Below, in pieces: positions 26,076 through 34,034 of a DNA stretch of 55,437 nucleotides. This DNA is from Oscillatoria sp. HE19RPO. GTDB lineage: Bacteria > Cyanobacteriota > Cyanobacteriia > Cyanobacteriales > Laspinemataceae. Made by a program: the position numbers and the translations under genes. The notes below the pieces were generated by a model. The model saw only the letters and a program-made list of their open reading frames with translations. It searched no databases and had not been told where the DNA came from. Location of the stretch: the NCBI RefSeq assembly GCF_024220515.1, contig NZ_JAMXOT010000182.1:1-55437 (forward strand), in the 5' to 3' direction. Each line of letters starts with the position of its first letter. Positions within the stretch are counted from its first letter, which is position 1.

Positions 26076-26153
26076 CTTAGACTTAACCCCTCAAATTTAA
26101 TGGTTTTGTATCCGGGGATCAAGGGGTTCACGGCGATGTCTGGTCAGTCTAAG
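26076..26153. other. Nested inverted repeats between the TGT operon and the RT locus
   Basis: An outer pair CTTAGACT (26076-26083) / AGTCTAAG (26146-26153) and an inner pair AACCCCT (26085-26091) / AGGGGTT (26122-26128) can form one long interrupted stem. No gene is visible between 25836 and 26560 otherwise. It may be an RNA element or a leftover repeat. Confidence 0.4.
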
Positions 26154-26527
26154 ATGGCGATCGCCCGGGTAGATGAGATCCAGGGAGAAGGGTGAATCTT
26201 CCCCATTCCCCACACTACTCAGCCTTTGCTTTGGTGAGGCCCTGTTTTGGGACCAGTGCGGCAAGACTAAAGGACACCAGAATACCTAGTGATCGCTAAA
26301 GCACTTGCTGGAGTCACAGACTTTATTTGTCGCTATAAAGCTTTAAATCTTAAAAGCGATAAAATAAGGTTTCAGTCAATCTGTACCTACTTTTGCGCTC
26401 TTGTGGCGATGGGGGTTGCTATTTTAATAAAACTCAGGTAAGCTATTATTGGTCTAACTAGGGGCTGGACCGTTGAGTCCGCCGTCGGCTGTTCTAATAC
26501 AGTCCGTCTCAAGGAGCCTAGGTTTCA

Positions 26528-26536
26528 TGCTATAAT
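26528..26536 (+). promoter_or_regulatory. Extended -10 promoter inside a palindrome
   Basis: TGCTATAAT is a perfect extended -10 element and sits within the TTCATGCT/AGCATGAA inverted repeat. A start about seven bases on would produce a leader of some 190 bases with the two tiny ORFs and the terminator. No good -35 is seen, as for the matching element at 19437-19445. Confidence 0.45.
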
Positions 26537-26561
26537 CAGCATGAATATAAGAGGACCACCA

Positions 26562-26633
26562 ATGAAGCTCTCGCTTAATATGAGGTTTGTCAGCTTGTTT
26601 AATAAACAAGTGAATATTAATACCGATCGATAA
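26562..26633 (+). CDS. Tiny ORF 1 in the RT leader
   Basis: This 23-codon ORF (opening MKLSLNMRFV) starts at an ATG preceded by AAGAGG at usable spacing and ends at TAA. It contains the CTTGTTT/AAACAAG hairpin and stops within the 5' arm of the next stem (26628-26636). It may be a leader peptide or have no coding role at all. No homology is recognised. Confidence 0.3.
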   Translation: MKLSLNMRFVSLFNKQVNINTDR

Positions 26634-26670
26634 ACTATCAATTTCTACAGTTTATCGGGAGGTCAACAGG

Positions 26671-26718
26671 ATGAATTTTAAGAGTACCTTGCGCTCCCTG
26701 TTGCGCTTTTTTGTTTAG
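26671..26718 (+). CDS. Tiny ORF 2, overlapping the terminator stem
   Basis: This 15-codon ORF encodes MNFKSTLRSLLRFFV, a short basic and hydrophobic peptide. Its ribosome binding site GGGAGG is among the best in the window, seven bases before the ATG. The 5' arm of the terminator stem (AAGAGTACC) lies inside the ORF and the 3' arm begins at the last base of its stop codon. Ribosomes on this ORF would block the terminator, which suggests attenuation control of the RT. A toxic peptide is an alternative. Confidence 0.4.
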   Translation: MNFKSTLRSLLRFFV

Positions 26719-26729
26719 GTACTCTTTTT
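26680..26729 (+). terminator. Terminator or attenuator before the RT gene
   Basis: A 9-bp stem, AAGAGTACC (26680-26688) and GGTACTCTT (26718-26726), with an inner GCGC/GCGC pair, is followed by a T run to 26729. It would end the leader RNA and let only read-through reach the RT start at 26747. Confidence 0.7.
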
Positions 26730-26746
26730 CATTTTAACAAGATGAG

Positions 26747-28243
26747 ATGTCTAAGTTGATAGACGATAAACTTTGTCAATACTTTCAACCCGAAAAAGTT
26801 GAAGAAGCCTTTTTGAGATATAAAGAGGCCAAACATGATGTTTTGACAGAAGAAATAAGAATCCCAATGGGAGCCGATGGTATTTCTTCTAAAACCTTTG
26901 AAAAAGAATTATCAAGGCGGTGTCAATTTATTTCCAAAAGAGTAATTCAGGGCACTTATCTTTTTTACCCGTTTCGAGAAGTTAACATTCCTAAGCCATC
27001 GGGTCAAGAAAGAGTTTTAGCGATCGCAACGATTCGAGACCTTCTCGTTCAAAAAATTTTGTACGAACTTCTATATGAGGAAGTAGAAAAACTTTTTAAG
27101 GCAACTCCTAAATTAGACCGAGTGTCCTGCGCTTATCGAAAAGGCAAGTCTGCTCCTTCCGCAGCTAGACTGATCCATAACTATATTCAATCCGGTTTTC
27201 AATTTAGCTTAGATGCCGATATTGTTAAATTTTTTGATGTCATTGCTCACGACCGTCTAATCTCTATCATTGAAGATTTATGGGGTCATGAAACTAGGGT
27301 AAGCAGCCTACTCCGAAGATTTATTAAAACCAGCGGAATTCCCTACAGAGATGAGCAAAATAAACCCAGGAATTATAAATTTTTTCACCACTACAAGCCA
27401 CCCCGAAATGTTCGGGTAAAAGGCATTCCTCAAGGAGGAGTGCTTTCTGGAATGTTGGCTAACTTATATTTACATGAATTTGATAGATGGATTTTAGAAG
27501 ATTTAGCACCCGAGTTTCCTTTACGATATGTTCGTTATGCCGATGATTTTATTGTCCTTCTGAAAACCCAAGATGACCTTCCAGCAATTCATAGTCGAGT
27601 TGAGGAAAAACTAGGCGAAATAAAACTTCAGCTTCATCCCATCCTAGATGATTTGGGAAAGTCTAAAACTAAGTATGTAGACATTTCTAAAAATCCTTTG
27701 GTTTTTGTAGGATTTGAATTGACTTTAACTGATGTTAGAGTTAGCCCCGATAATATTCAGCGATTTCAAAATAAAATTTCTCACAAAATAGAAAAAGAAA
27801 GGGGTTATAAATTTTCCGACAACCCCCGTGAGCGCTTTTTTAGATTAATTGACTATGTTATCAACAAAAAAATTCAGGGGAGACCGGAAAACCTATGTCC
27901 GGTATGTGGGGGCTTACTCGATAAAAATAACCGCAACTGGGTCGGGTTTTTCTCCGTTGTTACAGACACTCAGCAGTTTCATGATTTGGATAAATGGATT
28001 CGGACTCAACTCTGTCAGTATTTCTATAAAACCTATCAAATTAGGCTTAAAAGAAGGGACTTTCGCGAGGCCGGGTTAGCAAGCATAAAACGAGAATATT
28101 ATAAAAATCATAAATCAAAAAAATGTTCTTGTAAGCCTTTAAATTTTAAATACATTCTCTATTGGGTATTTTTGACAAAACAATTTGATTTTTTAGAAGA
28201 AGCTATCACAGTTCACTTAGGGGTAGAAATTTTGAAAAAATAA
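26747..28243 (+). CDS. Reverse transcriptase, defence-type candidate
   Basis: This 498-residue RT has an RT0-like MGADGIS (about 42-48), KPSGQERVLAI, catalytic SLDADIVKFFD (first Asp about 155), GIPQGGVLSGMLANLYLHEFD (from about 225), YADD at about 264-267 and VGFEL near 323. The C-terminus (about 375-498) replaces a maturase or HNH domain with a basic region holding a CPVC pair and a later CSC, a possible zinc ribbon. No group II intron domain V follows, and I see no template/variable repeat pair of a diversity-generating element. A hairpin-rich leader precedes it, as in retrons and DRT systems. The gene is AT-rich, unlike its host. The class cannot be named from motifs alone. The ATG at 26747 has only a weak ribosome binding site. 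Confidence 0.85.
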   Translation: MSKLIDDKLCQYFQPEKVEEAFLRYKEAKHDVLTEEIRIPMGADGISSKTFEKELSRRCQFISKRVIQGTYLFYPFREVNIPKPSGQERVLAIATIRDLLVQKILYELLYEEVEKLFKATPKLDRVSCAYRKGKSAPSAARLIHNYIQSGFQFSLDADIVKFFDVIAHDRLISIIEDLWGHETRVSSLLRRFIKTSGIPYRDEQNKPRNYKFFHHYKPPRNVRVKGIPQGGVLSGMLANLYLHEFDRWILEDLAPEFPLRYVRYADDFIVLLKTQDDLPAIHSRVEEKLGEIKLQLHPILDDLGKSKTKYVDISKNPLVFVGFELTLTDVRVSPDNIQRFQNKISHKIEKERGYKFSDNPRERFFRLIDYVINKKIQGRPENLCPVCGGLLDKNNRNWVGFFSVVTDTQQFHDLDKWIRTQLCQYFYKTYQIRLKRRDFREAGLASIKREYYKNHKSKKCSCKPLNFKYILYWVFLTKQFDFLEEAITVHLGVEILKK

Positions 28244-28355
28244 GAGCAATTGGCGCTTTCGTTACAAGGATTGGCTCTCCCTGATGCCGATAGAGTTGCG
28301 CAATGACATAATTGTTCATATATCTTATGATAAGCTATGATTTTTCGGGGATTTT

Positions 28356-28449
28356 GGATTATAATAAAAGTTTGGTTCAACCGCAGTAGATCGGATTCTT
28401 AAGTTATGAGCCGAATCGAGGAGGGTTGCGATCGCATGAGGGAAAAACA
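28356..28449 (+). promoter_or_regulatory. Conserved promoter and structured leader of queD
   Basis: GGATTATAAT contains a perfect -10 (TATAAT at 28360-28365). The transcribed leader can form nested stems: CAACC with GGTTG (outer) and GATTC with GAATC (inner). The queD relic at 5832 keeps the same layout, and there GGTTC pairs with GAATC through a G-U pair, which preserves the inner stem. A riboswitch or protein-binding leader is possible. It does not fit the preQ1-I consensus. Confidence 0.5.
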
Positions 28450-28839
28450 ATGCCAAAATGGAAAGTCACAACAGAATTCACCTTTGACAGCGCCCACTTC
28501 ATCAAAGACTACGATGGACCCTGCGGACGGATGCATGGACATACCTATCGAGTGCGGATAGAAGCCACAACCCAGAAGCTACACTCCTCCGAATACTGCC
28601 CCCACGAGGTCATGGTTGCCGATTTCAAAACCCTCCGTTGGGCAAAACGGGATGTCACAAAAGGCGGATTAGATCACTGTGTACTCAATGACGTGATGCC
28701 ACCGGAATATGAAACCACCGCAGAGATGATCGCCAAATACATTTACGATGAAACCAAACGCCGGTTACCAGAAGGGGTGCGCTTGAAGGTAGCCGTCTCA
28801 GAAACGCCAAATTCCTGGGCTGAGTATGAGGATGATTGA
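28450..28839 (+). CDS. queD: 6-carboxy-5,6,7,8-tetrahydropterin synthase
   Basis: QueD converts 7,8-dihydroneopterin triphosphate into 6-carboxytetrahydropterin, the second step towards preQ0, the precursor of queuosine and of 7-deazaguanine DNA bases. The zinc ligands are visible: FDSAHF, then CGRMHGHTY with the catalytic Cys and two His. VMVADF, LDHCVLND and the terminal VSETP are the other family motifs. I chose the ATG at 28450 (129 residues, normal length) with GAGGG upstream, over an upstream TTG. It lies just after the RT and closes the island, opposite the queD relic. Its stop overlaps the start of the UPF0175 gene. It may serve host queuosine synthesis, the TGT-fusion module, or both. 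Confidence 0.93.
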   Translation: MPKWKVTTEFTFDSAHFIKDYDGPCGRMHGHTYRVRIEATTQKLHSSEYCPHEVMVADFKTLRWAKRDVTKGGLDHCVLNDVMPPEYETTAEMIAKYIYDETKRRLPEGVRLKVAVSETPNSWAEYEDD

Positions 28840-29041
28840 GGGGGAAAATAGAAAAGCAGCCTTTGGGAAAGCTGAGTTAAAGCAGGAAATTGCTATGCTG
28901 CTGTTCCAACAACAAAAGCTCTCTCTGCTCCAAGCCAGCCAGTTAGCTGGGATGCCACGAATTGGGTTTGAAGCGTTGTTGATTTCTCGCAATATTCCCC
29001 CTTATTCTTATGAAATAGAAGATTATGAATTGGACTTATAA
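28826..29041 (+). CDS. UPF0175 antitoxin
   Basis: This small protein (71 residues from the ATG at 28826, or 69 from 28832) matches the UPF0175 family. It has a helix with LKQEIAMLLFQQQKLSLLQASQLAGMPR and then GFEALLISRNIPPYSYEIEDYELDL. The family helix Q-x-x-x-L-x-x-G-x-A-x-x-L-A-G-x-x-R is recognisable. The usual N-terminal segment is shortened, because the frame begins inside the end of queD. UPF0175 proteins are antitoxins of DUF3368 PIN toxins. Its toxin partner is reduced to the fragment at 29052-29138, so the pair is dead. Confidence 0.75.
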   Translation: MRMIEGENRKAAFGKAELKQEIAMLLFQQQKLSLLQASQLAGMPRIGFEALLISRNIPPYSYEIEDYELDL

Positions 29042-29051
29042 ATCTCAAGGA

Positions 29052-29138
29052 ATGGGGGGATTTGTGACCGTTGTTAGCAACAGTTCACCCATGACCAATC
29101 TAGCGGCATTTCCTACCTATCCCATTAACAATCTGTAA
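29052..29138 (+). pseudogene. Truncated DUF3368 PIN toxin
   Basis: The frame opening MGGFVTVVSNSSPMTNLAA reproduces the N-terminus of DUF3368 PIN toxins (V-x-V-S-N-(T/S)-S-P-(I/M)-T-N-L-A-A), including the first Asp-replacing Asn of this family. It stops after 28 codons. The rest of the domain is absent. It follows the UPF0175 gene by ten bases, the normal order for the pair. Confidence 0.72.
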
Positions 29139-29322
29139 TCGCCGGTTGGGTTATCTCAGGACCGATCGCCCCCAAGGGTTTTTTCCTTTGAACCAAACCG
29201 TTTCTCGCCGTCGGGGGCGATCGCCACTGCCTATCTGCAAAGGCAACTTGGGTTGACATCCGGCAAATTGCCGGATATGATTAAAATTAATAGCCCCTCT
29301 AAAATGTCTTGGGTTTATCAAA

Positions 29323-29610
29323 ATGACTAATAAAACCAATCAAAAATCGATGGCACGACTCGAAGCCCGTACCAGCCCAGAAATGAAAGCGCTTTTACAG
29401 AAAGCTGCCGATCTACAGGGACGTACTTTAACTGATTTTATTGTGTCAACAGTTCAGGCAGAAGCTATTCGAGTGATTCAAGAGCATCAAACCCTTAAAC
29501 TCAGTCTGGCGGATAGCGAAGCCTTTGTCGATTCTCTTCTTAATCCTCCTCAGCTCAATGATAAGCTAAAAGCCGCATCTGTACGATATAAGCAAGTCAT
29601 AACCGACTAA
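29323..29610 (+). CDS. TacA-family antitoxin (DUF1778)
   Basis: This 95-residue DUF1778 protein has a ribbon-helix-helix N-terminus (ARLEARTSPEMKALLQKAADLQGRTL, residues 11-36, then TDFIVSTV) and a C-terminal tail with DSEAFVDSLLNPP, which in this family wraps around the acetyltransferase toxin. The dimeric RHH domain represses the operon. Its stop overlaps the toxin start by one base (29610). The frame is complete. The preceding 180 bases hold no other gene. Confidence 0.92.
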   Translation: MTNKTNQKSMARLEARTSPEMKALLQKAADLQGRTLTDFIVSTVQAEAIRVIQEHQTLKLSLADSEAFVDSLLNPPQLNDKLKAASVRYKQVITD

Positions 29611-30113
29611 TGGTTCTAAAGATTGAAGCACTTAGGAGTGGTCACCATGTCCGCTCACAATTTTCCTGTGGAAAGGTTAGTTTAGACCATTACATCCAGA
29701 GACAAGCGTCTCAGGACCTCAAAAGACGAGTCGCCACCGTATTTGTTTTAATTGATGAGCCGGACTTAAATATTTTAGCCTATTACACCCTTTCTTCATA
29801 CACAGTTAATATTACAAGTTTGGATGACAGTTTTGCCAAGCGCTTGCCTCATTACCCCTCTTTACCCGCTACTCTATTAGGCCGGTTGGCTGTTGATGCT
29901 CAACAAAAAAGGAAGGGTTTCGGTGAAATTATGTTGATAGATGCTCTAAAAAAATCTCTAGAGGTCTCTACACAAGTGGCCTCTCTAGCGGTGATAGTCG
30001 AAGCATTAGACGAGGAAGCCGTGAGCTTTTATCTAAACTATGGATTTCAGCAATTTAAGGACAATAACCTGAATCTTTATCTTCCTATGGCATCGATTCA
30101 ACAGCTAAATTAA
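29610..30113 (+). CDS. TacT-like GNAT toxin
   Basis: This 167-residue GNAT toxin of the TacT/AtaT type acetylates the amino group of charged aminoacyl-tRNA and so stops translation. Recognisable are the N-terminal FSCGKVSLDHYIQRQA, the strand LAYYTLSSY, the acetyl-CoA loop LLGRLAVDAQQKRKGFGEIML (Q-x-x-K-G-x-G) and the C-terminal VSFYLNYGFQQF with the catalytic Tyr position. The gene starts at the last base of the antitoxin gene. It is the second GNAT-fold protein in this part of the window but is unrelated in role to the TGT fusion. Confidence 0.93.
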   Translation: MVLKIEALRSGHHVRSQFSCGKVSLDHYIQRQASQDLKRRVATVFVLIDEPDLNILAYYTLSSYTVNITSLDDSFAKRLPHYPSLPATLLGRLAVDAQQKRKGFGEIMLIDALKKSLEVSTQVASLAVIVEALDEEAVSFYLNYGFQQFKDNNLNLYLPMASIQQLN

Positions 30114-30299
30114 GCCTTGAAAATTTAAACTTCCGTAGGGGTAAAATCATCACGGATTCCTTGCCACTTTGCTAGAAACCAGAGGTCCCCAGCCCAAAGG
30201 GGCCTACCCTGTGCTGATTATACTTTCACCTTCCATCGCGCCTGGATGGGGAGAGTGGATCCAAAAACTCCGAGCCTGGACTGCATCTCAAACCAGAAT

Positions 30300-30332
30300 A
30301 AGATAAAGTAATCAAATACTAAATCTTATCTT
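30300..30332 (+). promoter_or_regulatory. Inverted repeat just upstream of metH
   Basis: AAGATAA (30300-30306) and TTATCTT (30326-30332) form a perfect 7-bp inverted repeat ending ten bases before the metH ATG. It can act as an operator or as an RNA hairpin near the ribosome binding site. I see no cobalamin riboswitch consensus in the preceding 200 bases. Confidence 0.4.
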
Positions 30333-30341
30333 GATGTTGCT

Positions 30342-33300
30342 ATGACCACCCCTGCTTTTCTTCAACGTCTGCATAGTCCCGATCGCCCGGTTCTGGTTTT
30401 TGATGGGGCGATGGGGACCAGTCTGCAATTTCAAAACCTGACTGCTGATGACTTTGGCGGCAAGGACTTTGAAGGCTGTAACGAATATCTCGTCTATACC
30501 AACCCGGAAGCGGTCAAAATTGTCCATCGTGGGTTCCTGGAAGCCGGTGCCGATGTCATCGAAACCGACACCTTTGGCGGGACTTCCATTGTGTTGGCGG
30601 AATATGATCTGGGCGATCGCGCTTATGAACTGAATAAAACCGCTGCGGAACTAGCCAAAAGCGTGGCTGCCGAATATTCTACCCCGGAAAAACCTCGGTT
30701 TGTCGCCGGTTCAATCGGTCCCGGGACCAAATTACCCACTTTGGGACATATTGAGTTTGATACCCTGAAAAACGCTTTTAGTGAACAAGCCGAGGGTCTG
30801 ATTGATGGCGGCGTTGATTTATTAATTGTGGAAACTTGTCAGGATGTGTTGCAAATTAAAGCAGCATTAAATGGCATTGAAGCAGTTTTTGATAAAAGAG
30901 GTCAACGCTTACCCTTGATGGTTTCCATCACGATGGAAGTCATGGGCACAATGTTGGTGGGTTCTGATATTAGTGCAGCCTTAGCCATTTTAGAACCCTA
31001 TCCCATTGATATTTTGGGTCTCAATTGTGCCACGGGTCCGGCTCAAATGAAGGAACATATCCGTTATTTGGCTGAAAATTCTCCCTTTGTGGTGTCTTGT
31101 ATTCCCAATGCCGGGTTACCGGAAAATATTGGGGGACAGGCGCATTACAAGTTGACGCCGATGGAGTTGCGGATGGCGTTGATGCACTTTGTGGAAGATT
31201 TGGGAGTGCAGGTGATTGGGGGGTGTTGTGGGACACAAGCGCCTCACATTGCTCAGTTAGCGGAACTGTCTAAGAGTTTGAAGCCGAAGGAACGTCCGGT
31301 GCGGGTTTGGGGGGAAAATGGCAGTCCTCCGCCTCGCAATTTGTTCCAATATACTCCGGCTGCGGCTTCGATTTATAGTGCTCAACCTTATGAACAGGAT
31401 AACTCGTTCCTGATTGTCGGGGAACGGCTGAATGCCAGCGGTTCTAAGAAGTGCCGGGAGATGTTGAATGCGGAAGATTGGGATGGATTAGTCGCCCTGG
31501 GACGGGAGCAAGTGCGAGAAGGCGCTCACATTTTGGATGTGAACGTGGACTATGTGGGACGGGATGGGGTGCGCGATATGCACGAGTTGGTGTCCCGGTT
31601 GGTGACGAATGTCACCCTGCCTCTGATGCTGGATTCCACGGAATGGGAGAAGATGGAGGCGGGGTTGAAAGTTGCCGGGGGTAAGTGTTTGATGAACTCC
31701 ACCAACTTTGAAGATGGGGAACCCCGGTTCTACAAGGTGCTAGATTTAGCCAAGCAGTATGGTGCTGGGGTGGTTGTGGGGACGATTGATGAGGAGGGGA
31801 TGGCGCGGACGGCAGATCGCAAGTTTGAAATTGCCAAGCGTGCTTATGATGCAGCGATCGCATACGGTGTCCCCGCCCATGAATTGTTTTTTGATACCCT
31901 AGCATTACCGATTTCTACGGGGATTGAAGAAGATCGGGAGAATGGAAAAGCTACGATTGAATCCATTCGCCGGATTCGGGAAGAACTGCCCGGTTGTCAC
32001 ATTTTGTTAGGGGTTTCTAATATTTCCTTCGGCTTAAATCCAGCGGCGCGACAAGTGCTGAATTCGGTGTTTTTGCATGAAGCGATGCAGGTGGGGTTGG
32101 ATAGCGCGATTGTCAGCGCCAGCAAGATTTTACCCTTGGCGAAAATTGACCCAGAACAGCAACAAGTCTGCCGGGATTTGATTTACGATCGCCGTCGGTT
32201 TGAGGGGGATGTTTGCGTTTATGACCCCCTGGCGAAAGTGACGGAATTTTTCCAAGGGAAAACCACCAAGCGGGACCGCTCAATTGATGCCAGTTTGCCC
32301 ATTGAACAACGGCTCAAAAATCATATTATTGACGGCGAACGGATTGGGTTAAATGAAGCCCTCACGGTGGCGTTAGAAACCTATCCGCCTCTGGAGATTA
32401 TCAATCAGTATCTCCTGGATGGGATGAAGGTTGTCGGGGAATTGTTCGGTTCTGGACAAATGCAATTACCCTTTGTGTTGCAATCGGCGGAAACCATGAA
32501 GGCAGCGGTTGCCCATCTTGAACCGTTCATGGAAAAAGAAGGGTCAGAAGATAATGCCAAAGGCACGGTGATTATTGCCACTGTGAAAGGCGATGTTCAC
32601 GATATTGGCAAGAATTTGGTGGATATTATTCTGACCAATAATGGCTATCGGGTGATTAATTTAGGGATTAAGCAGCCGGTGGAGAATATTATCCAAGCCT
32701 ACGAGGAACATCGGGCGGATTGTATTGCCATGAGTGGACTGTTGGTGAAGTCTACTGCTTTTATGAAGGAAAATTTGGAGGTGTTTAACGAACGGGGAAT
32801 CAGTGTTCCGGTGATTTTGGGGGGTGCGGCGCTGACTCCGAAGTTTGTCCATGAGGATTGTCAGAATACTTACCAAGGTCAAGTGGTTTATGGGAAAGAT
32901 GCTTTTTCTGACTTGCATTTCATGGATAAATTGATGCCTGCAAAAGCAGCCCAAAATTGGGATGATTTTACGGGGTTCTTGGATGAGGCGGAAGCGAAAG
33001 GGAATGCTTCTGTAGACACTTCGGAGAATGGGGAAAAGCTAGAAAAGGCAACTCCGAAATCTCAAGAACCGCAGGAAGTGGATACGCGCCGTTCTGATGC
33101 GGTGGCGATTGATATTGAGCGTCCGACGCCGCCATTTTGGGGAACGAAGGTGCTGCAACCGGAGGATATTCCTTTGGAGGAAGTATTCGAGTATATGGAT
33201 TTACAAGCGCTGTTTGTGGGACAATGGCAATTCCGCAAGCCCCAAGGTCAATCTCGGGAAGAGTATGATGCTTTTTTGGCGGAAACGGTGCATCCCATTT

Positions 33301-33938
33301 TAGCGACTTGGAAGGAACGGGTGTTTTCGGAGAATTTGTTACATCCCCAGGCGGTTTATGGCTATTTTCCCTGTCAGGCAGAGGGGAATAGTTTGCTGGT
33401 TTATCAACCGGAGGAAGGGGAAACAGGTGCAGTAACAGAACCCGTTGTCACCTTTGAGTTTCCTCGGCAAAAGTCGATGCGGCGGTTATGTATTGCGGAC
33501 TTTTTTGCACCGAAGGAAACGGGTCATATTGATGTGTTTCCGATGCACGCGGTGACGGTGGGAGAAGTTGCGACGGAGTATGCGAAGCAGTTGTTTGATG
33601 GCGATCGCTATACGGATTATTTGTATTTTCACGGGATTGCGGTGCAAACAGCGGAGGCGATCGCGGAATGGTTACACGCCCGAATTCGCCGGGAGTTGGG
33701 ATTTGCCAGTGAGGAACCGGATAATATTCGGGAGATTTTGCAGCAACGTTATCGGGGTTCTCGATATAGTTTTGGCTATCCCGCTTGTCCGAATATGCAG
33801 GACCAGTATAAGCAGTTGGATTTGTTAGGCAGCGATCGCATTAACTTGTATATGGATGAAAGTGAACAGCTTTATCCGGAACAATCGACAACGGCGATCG
33901 TTACTTATCACCCCGTTGCAAAATACTTTAGCGCCTAA
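30342..33938 (+). CDS. metH: Cobalamin-dependent methionine synthase
   Basis: MetH makes methionine from homocysteine with methyltetrahydrofolate and methylcobalamin. The 1198 residues follow the classical order. The homocysteine domain (about 1-310) has zinc ligands in LGLNCATGP and VIGGCCGTQ. The folate domain (about 345-610) includes [13 protein letters not shown] and VSNISFGL. A cobalamin cap lies at about 640-730. The B12 domain has [13 protein letters not shown] at about 752-764 (His axial ligand) and VILGGAALT. The reactivation domain with bound S-adenosylmethionine runs from about 900 to 1190. A flexible linker rich in Glu/Lys/Ser joins the last two. A strong terminator follows, and the neighbours are unrelated, so it is a single gene. 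Confidence 0.97.
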   Translation: MTTPAFLQRLHSPDRPVLVFDGAMGTSLQFQNLTADDFGGKDFEGCNEYLVYTNPEAVKIVHRGFLEAGADVIETDTFGGTSIVLAEYDLGDRAYELNKTAAELAKSVAAEYSTPEKPRFVAGSIGPGTKLPTLGHIEFDTLKNAFSEQAEGLIDGGVDLLIVETCQDVLQIKAALNGIEAVFDKRGQRLPLMVSITMEVMGTMLVGSDISAALAILEPYPIDILGLNCATGPAQMKEHIRYLAENSPFVVSCIPNAGLPENIGGQAHYKLTPMELRMALMHFVEDLGVQVIGGCCGTQAPHIAQLAELSKSLKPKERPVRVWGENGSPPPRNLFQYTPAAASIYSAQPYEQDNSFLIVGERLNASGSKKCREMLNAEDWDGLVALGREQVREGAHILDVNVDYVGRDGVRDMHELVSRLVTNVTLPLMLDSTEWEKMEAGLKVAGGKCLMNSTNFEDGEPRFYKVLDLAKQYGAGVVVGTIDEEGMARTADRKFEIAKRAYDAAIAYGVPAHELFFDTLALPISTGIEEDRENGKATIESIRRIREELPGCHILLGVSNISFGLNPAARQVLNSVFLHEAMQVGLDSAIVSASKILPLAKIDPEQQQVCRDLIYDRRRFEGDVCVYDPLAKVTEFFQGKTTKRDRSIDASLPIEQRLKNHIIDGERIGLNEALTVALETYPPLEIINQYLLDGMKVVGELFGSGQMQLPFVLQSAETMKAAVAHLEPFMEKEGSEDNAKGTVIIATVKGDVHDIGKNLVDIILTNNGYRVINLGIKQPVENIIQAYEEHRADCIAMSGLLVKSTAFMKENLEVFNERGISVPVILGGAALTPKFVHEDCQNTYQGQVVYGKDAFSDLHFMDKLMPAKAAQNWDDFTGFLDEAEAKGNASVDTSENGEKLEKATPKSQEPQEVDTRRSDAVAIDIERPTPPFWGTKVLQPEDIPLEEVFEYMDLQALFVGQWQFRKPQGQSREEYDAFLAETVHPILATWKERVFSENLLHPQAVYGYFPCQAEGNSLLVYQPEEGETGAVTEPVVTFEFPRQKSMRRLCIADFFAPKETGHIDVFPMHAVTVGEVATEYAKQLFDGDRYTDYLYFHGIAVQTAEAIAEWLHARIRRELGFASEEPDNIREILQQRYRGSRYSFGYPACPNMQDQYKQLDLLGSDRINLYMDESEQLYPEQSTTAIVTYHPVAKYFSA

Positions 33939-34007
33939 TCTCTGGAATTAGCGGAATACGGTGTCAACTCCAGAGATTGATGGGATAATTTTGGATTAAT
34001 TCCCCCT

Positions 34008-34034
34008 CCCCCCCTGATTTAGGGGGGCTTTTTT
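34008..34034 (+). terminator. Rho-independent terminator of metH
   Basis: CCCCCC and GGGGGG (34022-34027) pair around a TGATTTA loop and are followed by C and six T residues (34029-34034). Confidence 0.85.

Larger units (their letters stand above)
26458..26729 (+). ncRNA. Hairpin-rich candidate non-coding RNA upstream of the reverse transcriptase
   Basis: A chain of stems fills this stretch. A branched element is closed by CTAGG (26458) and CCTAG (26517-26521) and holds hairpins GGAC/GTCC (26467-26480) and CTGT/ACAG (26490-26503). TTCATGCT/AGCATGAA (26524-26545) follows with a six-base loop. Next come CTTGTTT/AAACAAG (26594-26610, 7 bp, AAT loop), then CGATAAACT/AGTTTATCG (26628-26657, 9 bp), and finally a terminator-like AAGAGTACC/GGTACTCTT (26680-26726). 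It ends 17 bases before the RT start. Retrons and DRT-type defence RTs carry such an RNA immediately upstream, used as template or scaffold. The ends and the promoter are uncertain: a weak TATTAT lies at 26444 and a strong TGCTATAAT at 26528. Confidence 0.6.

Noticed and set aside
26300-28243. Diversity-generating retroelement
   Set aside because: I found no template/variable repeat pair with adenine-specific differences near the RT.
28356-28449. preQ1-I riboswitch in front of queD
   Set aside because: The leader lacks the A-rich tail and the P1-loop consensus. It is reported only as an unassigned structured leader.
26747-28480. Group II intron with maturase
   Set aside because: The RT has no maturase or HNH domain and no domain V-like hairpin follows the gene. 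The upstream stems do not resemble intron domain I.
16000-28500. CRISPR array or tRNA gene as island insertion site
   Set aside because: No direct repeats with unique spacers and no cloverleaf were found at either island edge.
30114-30341. Cobalamin riboswitch upstream of metH
   Set aside because: No B12-box consensus was recognised in the 228 bases.
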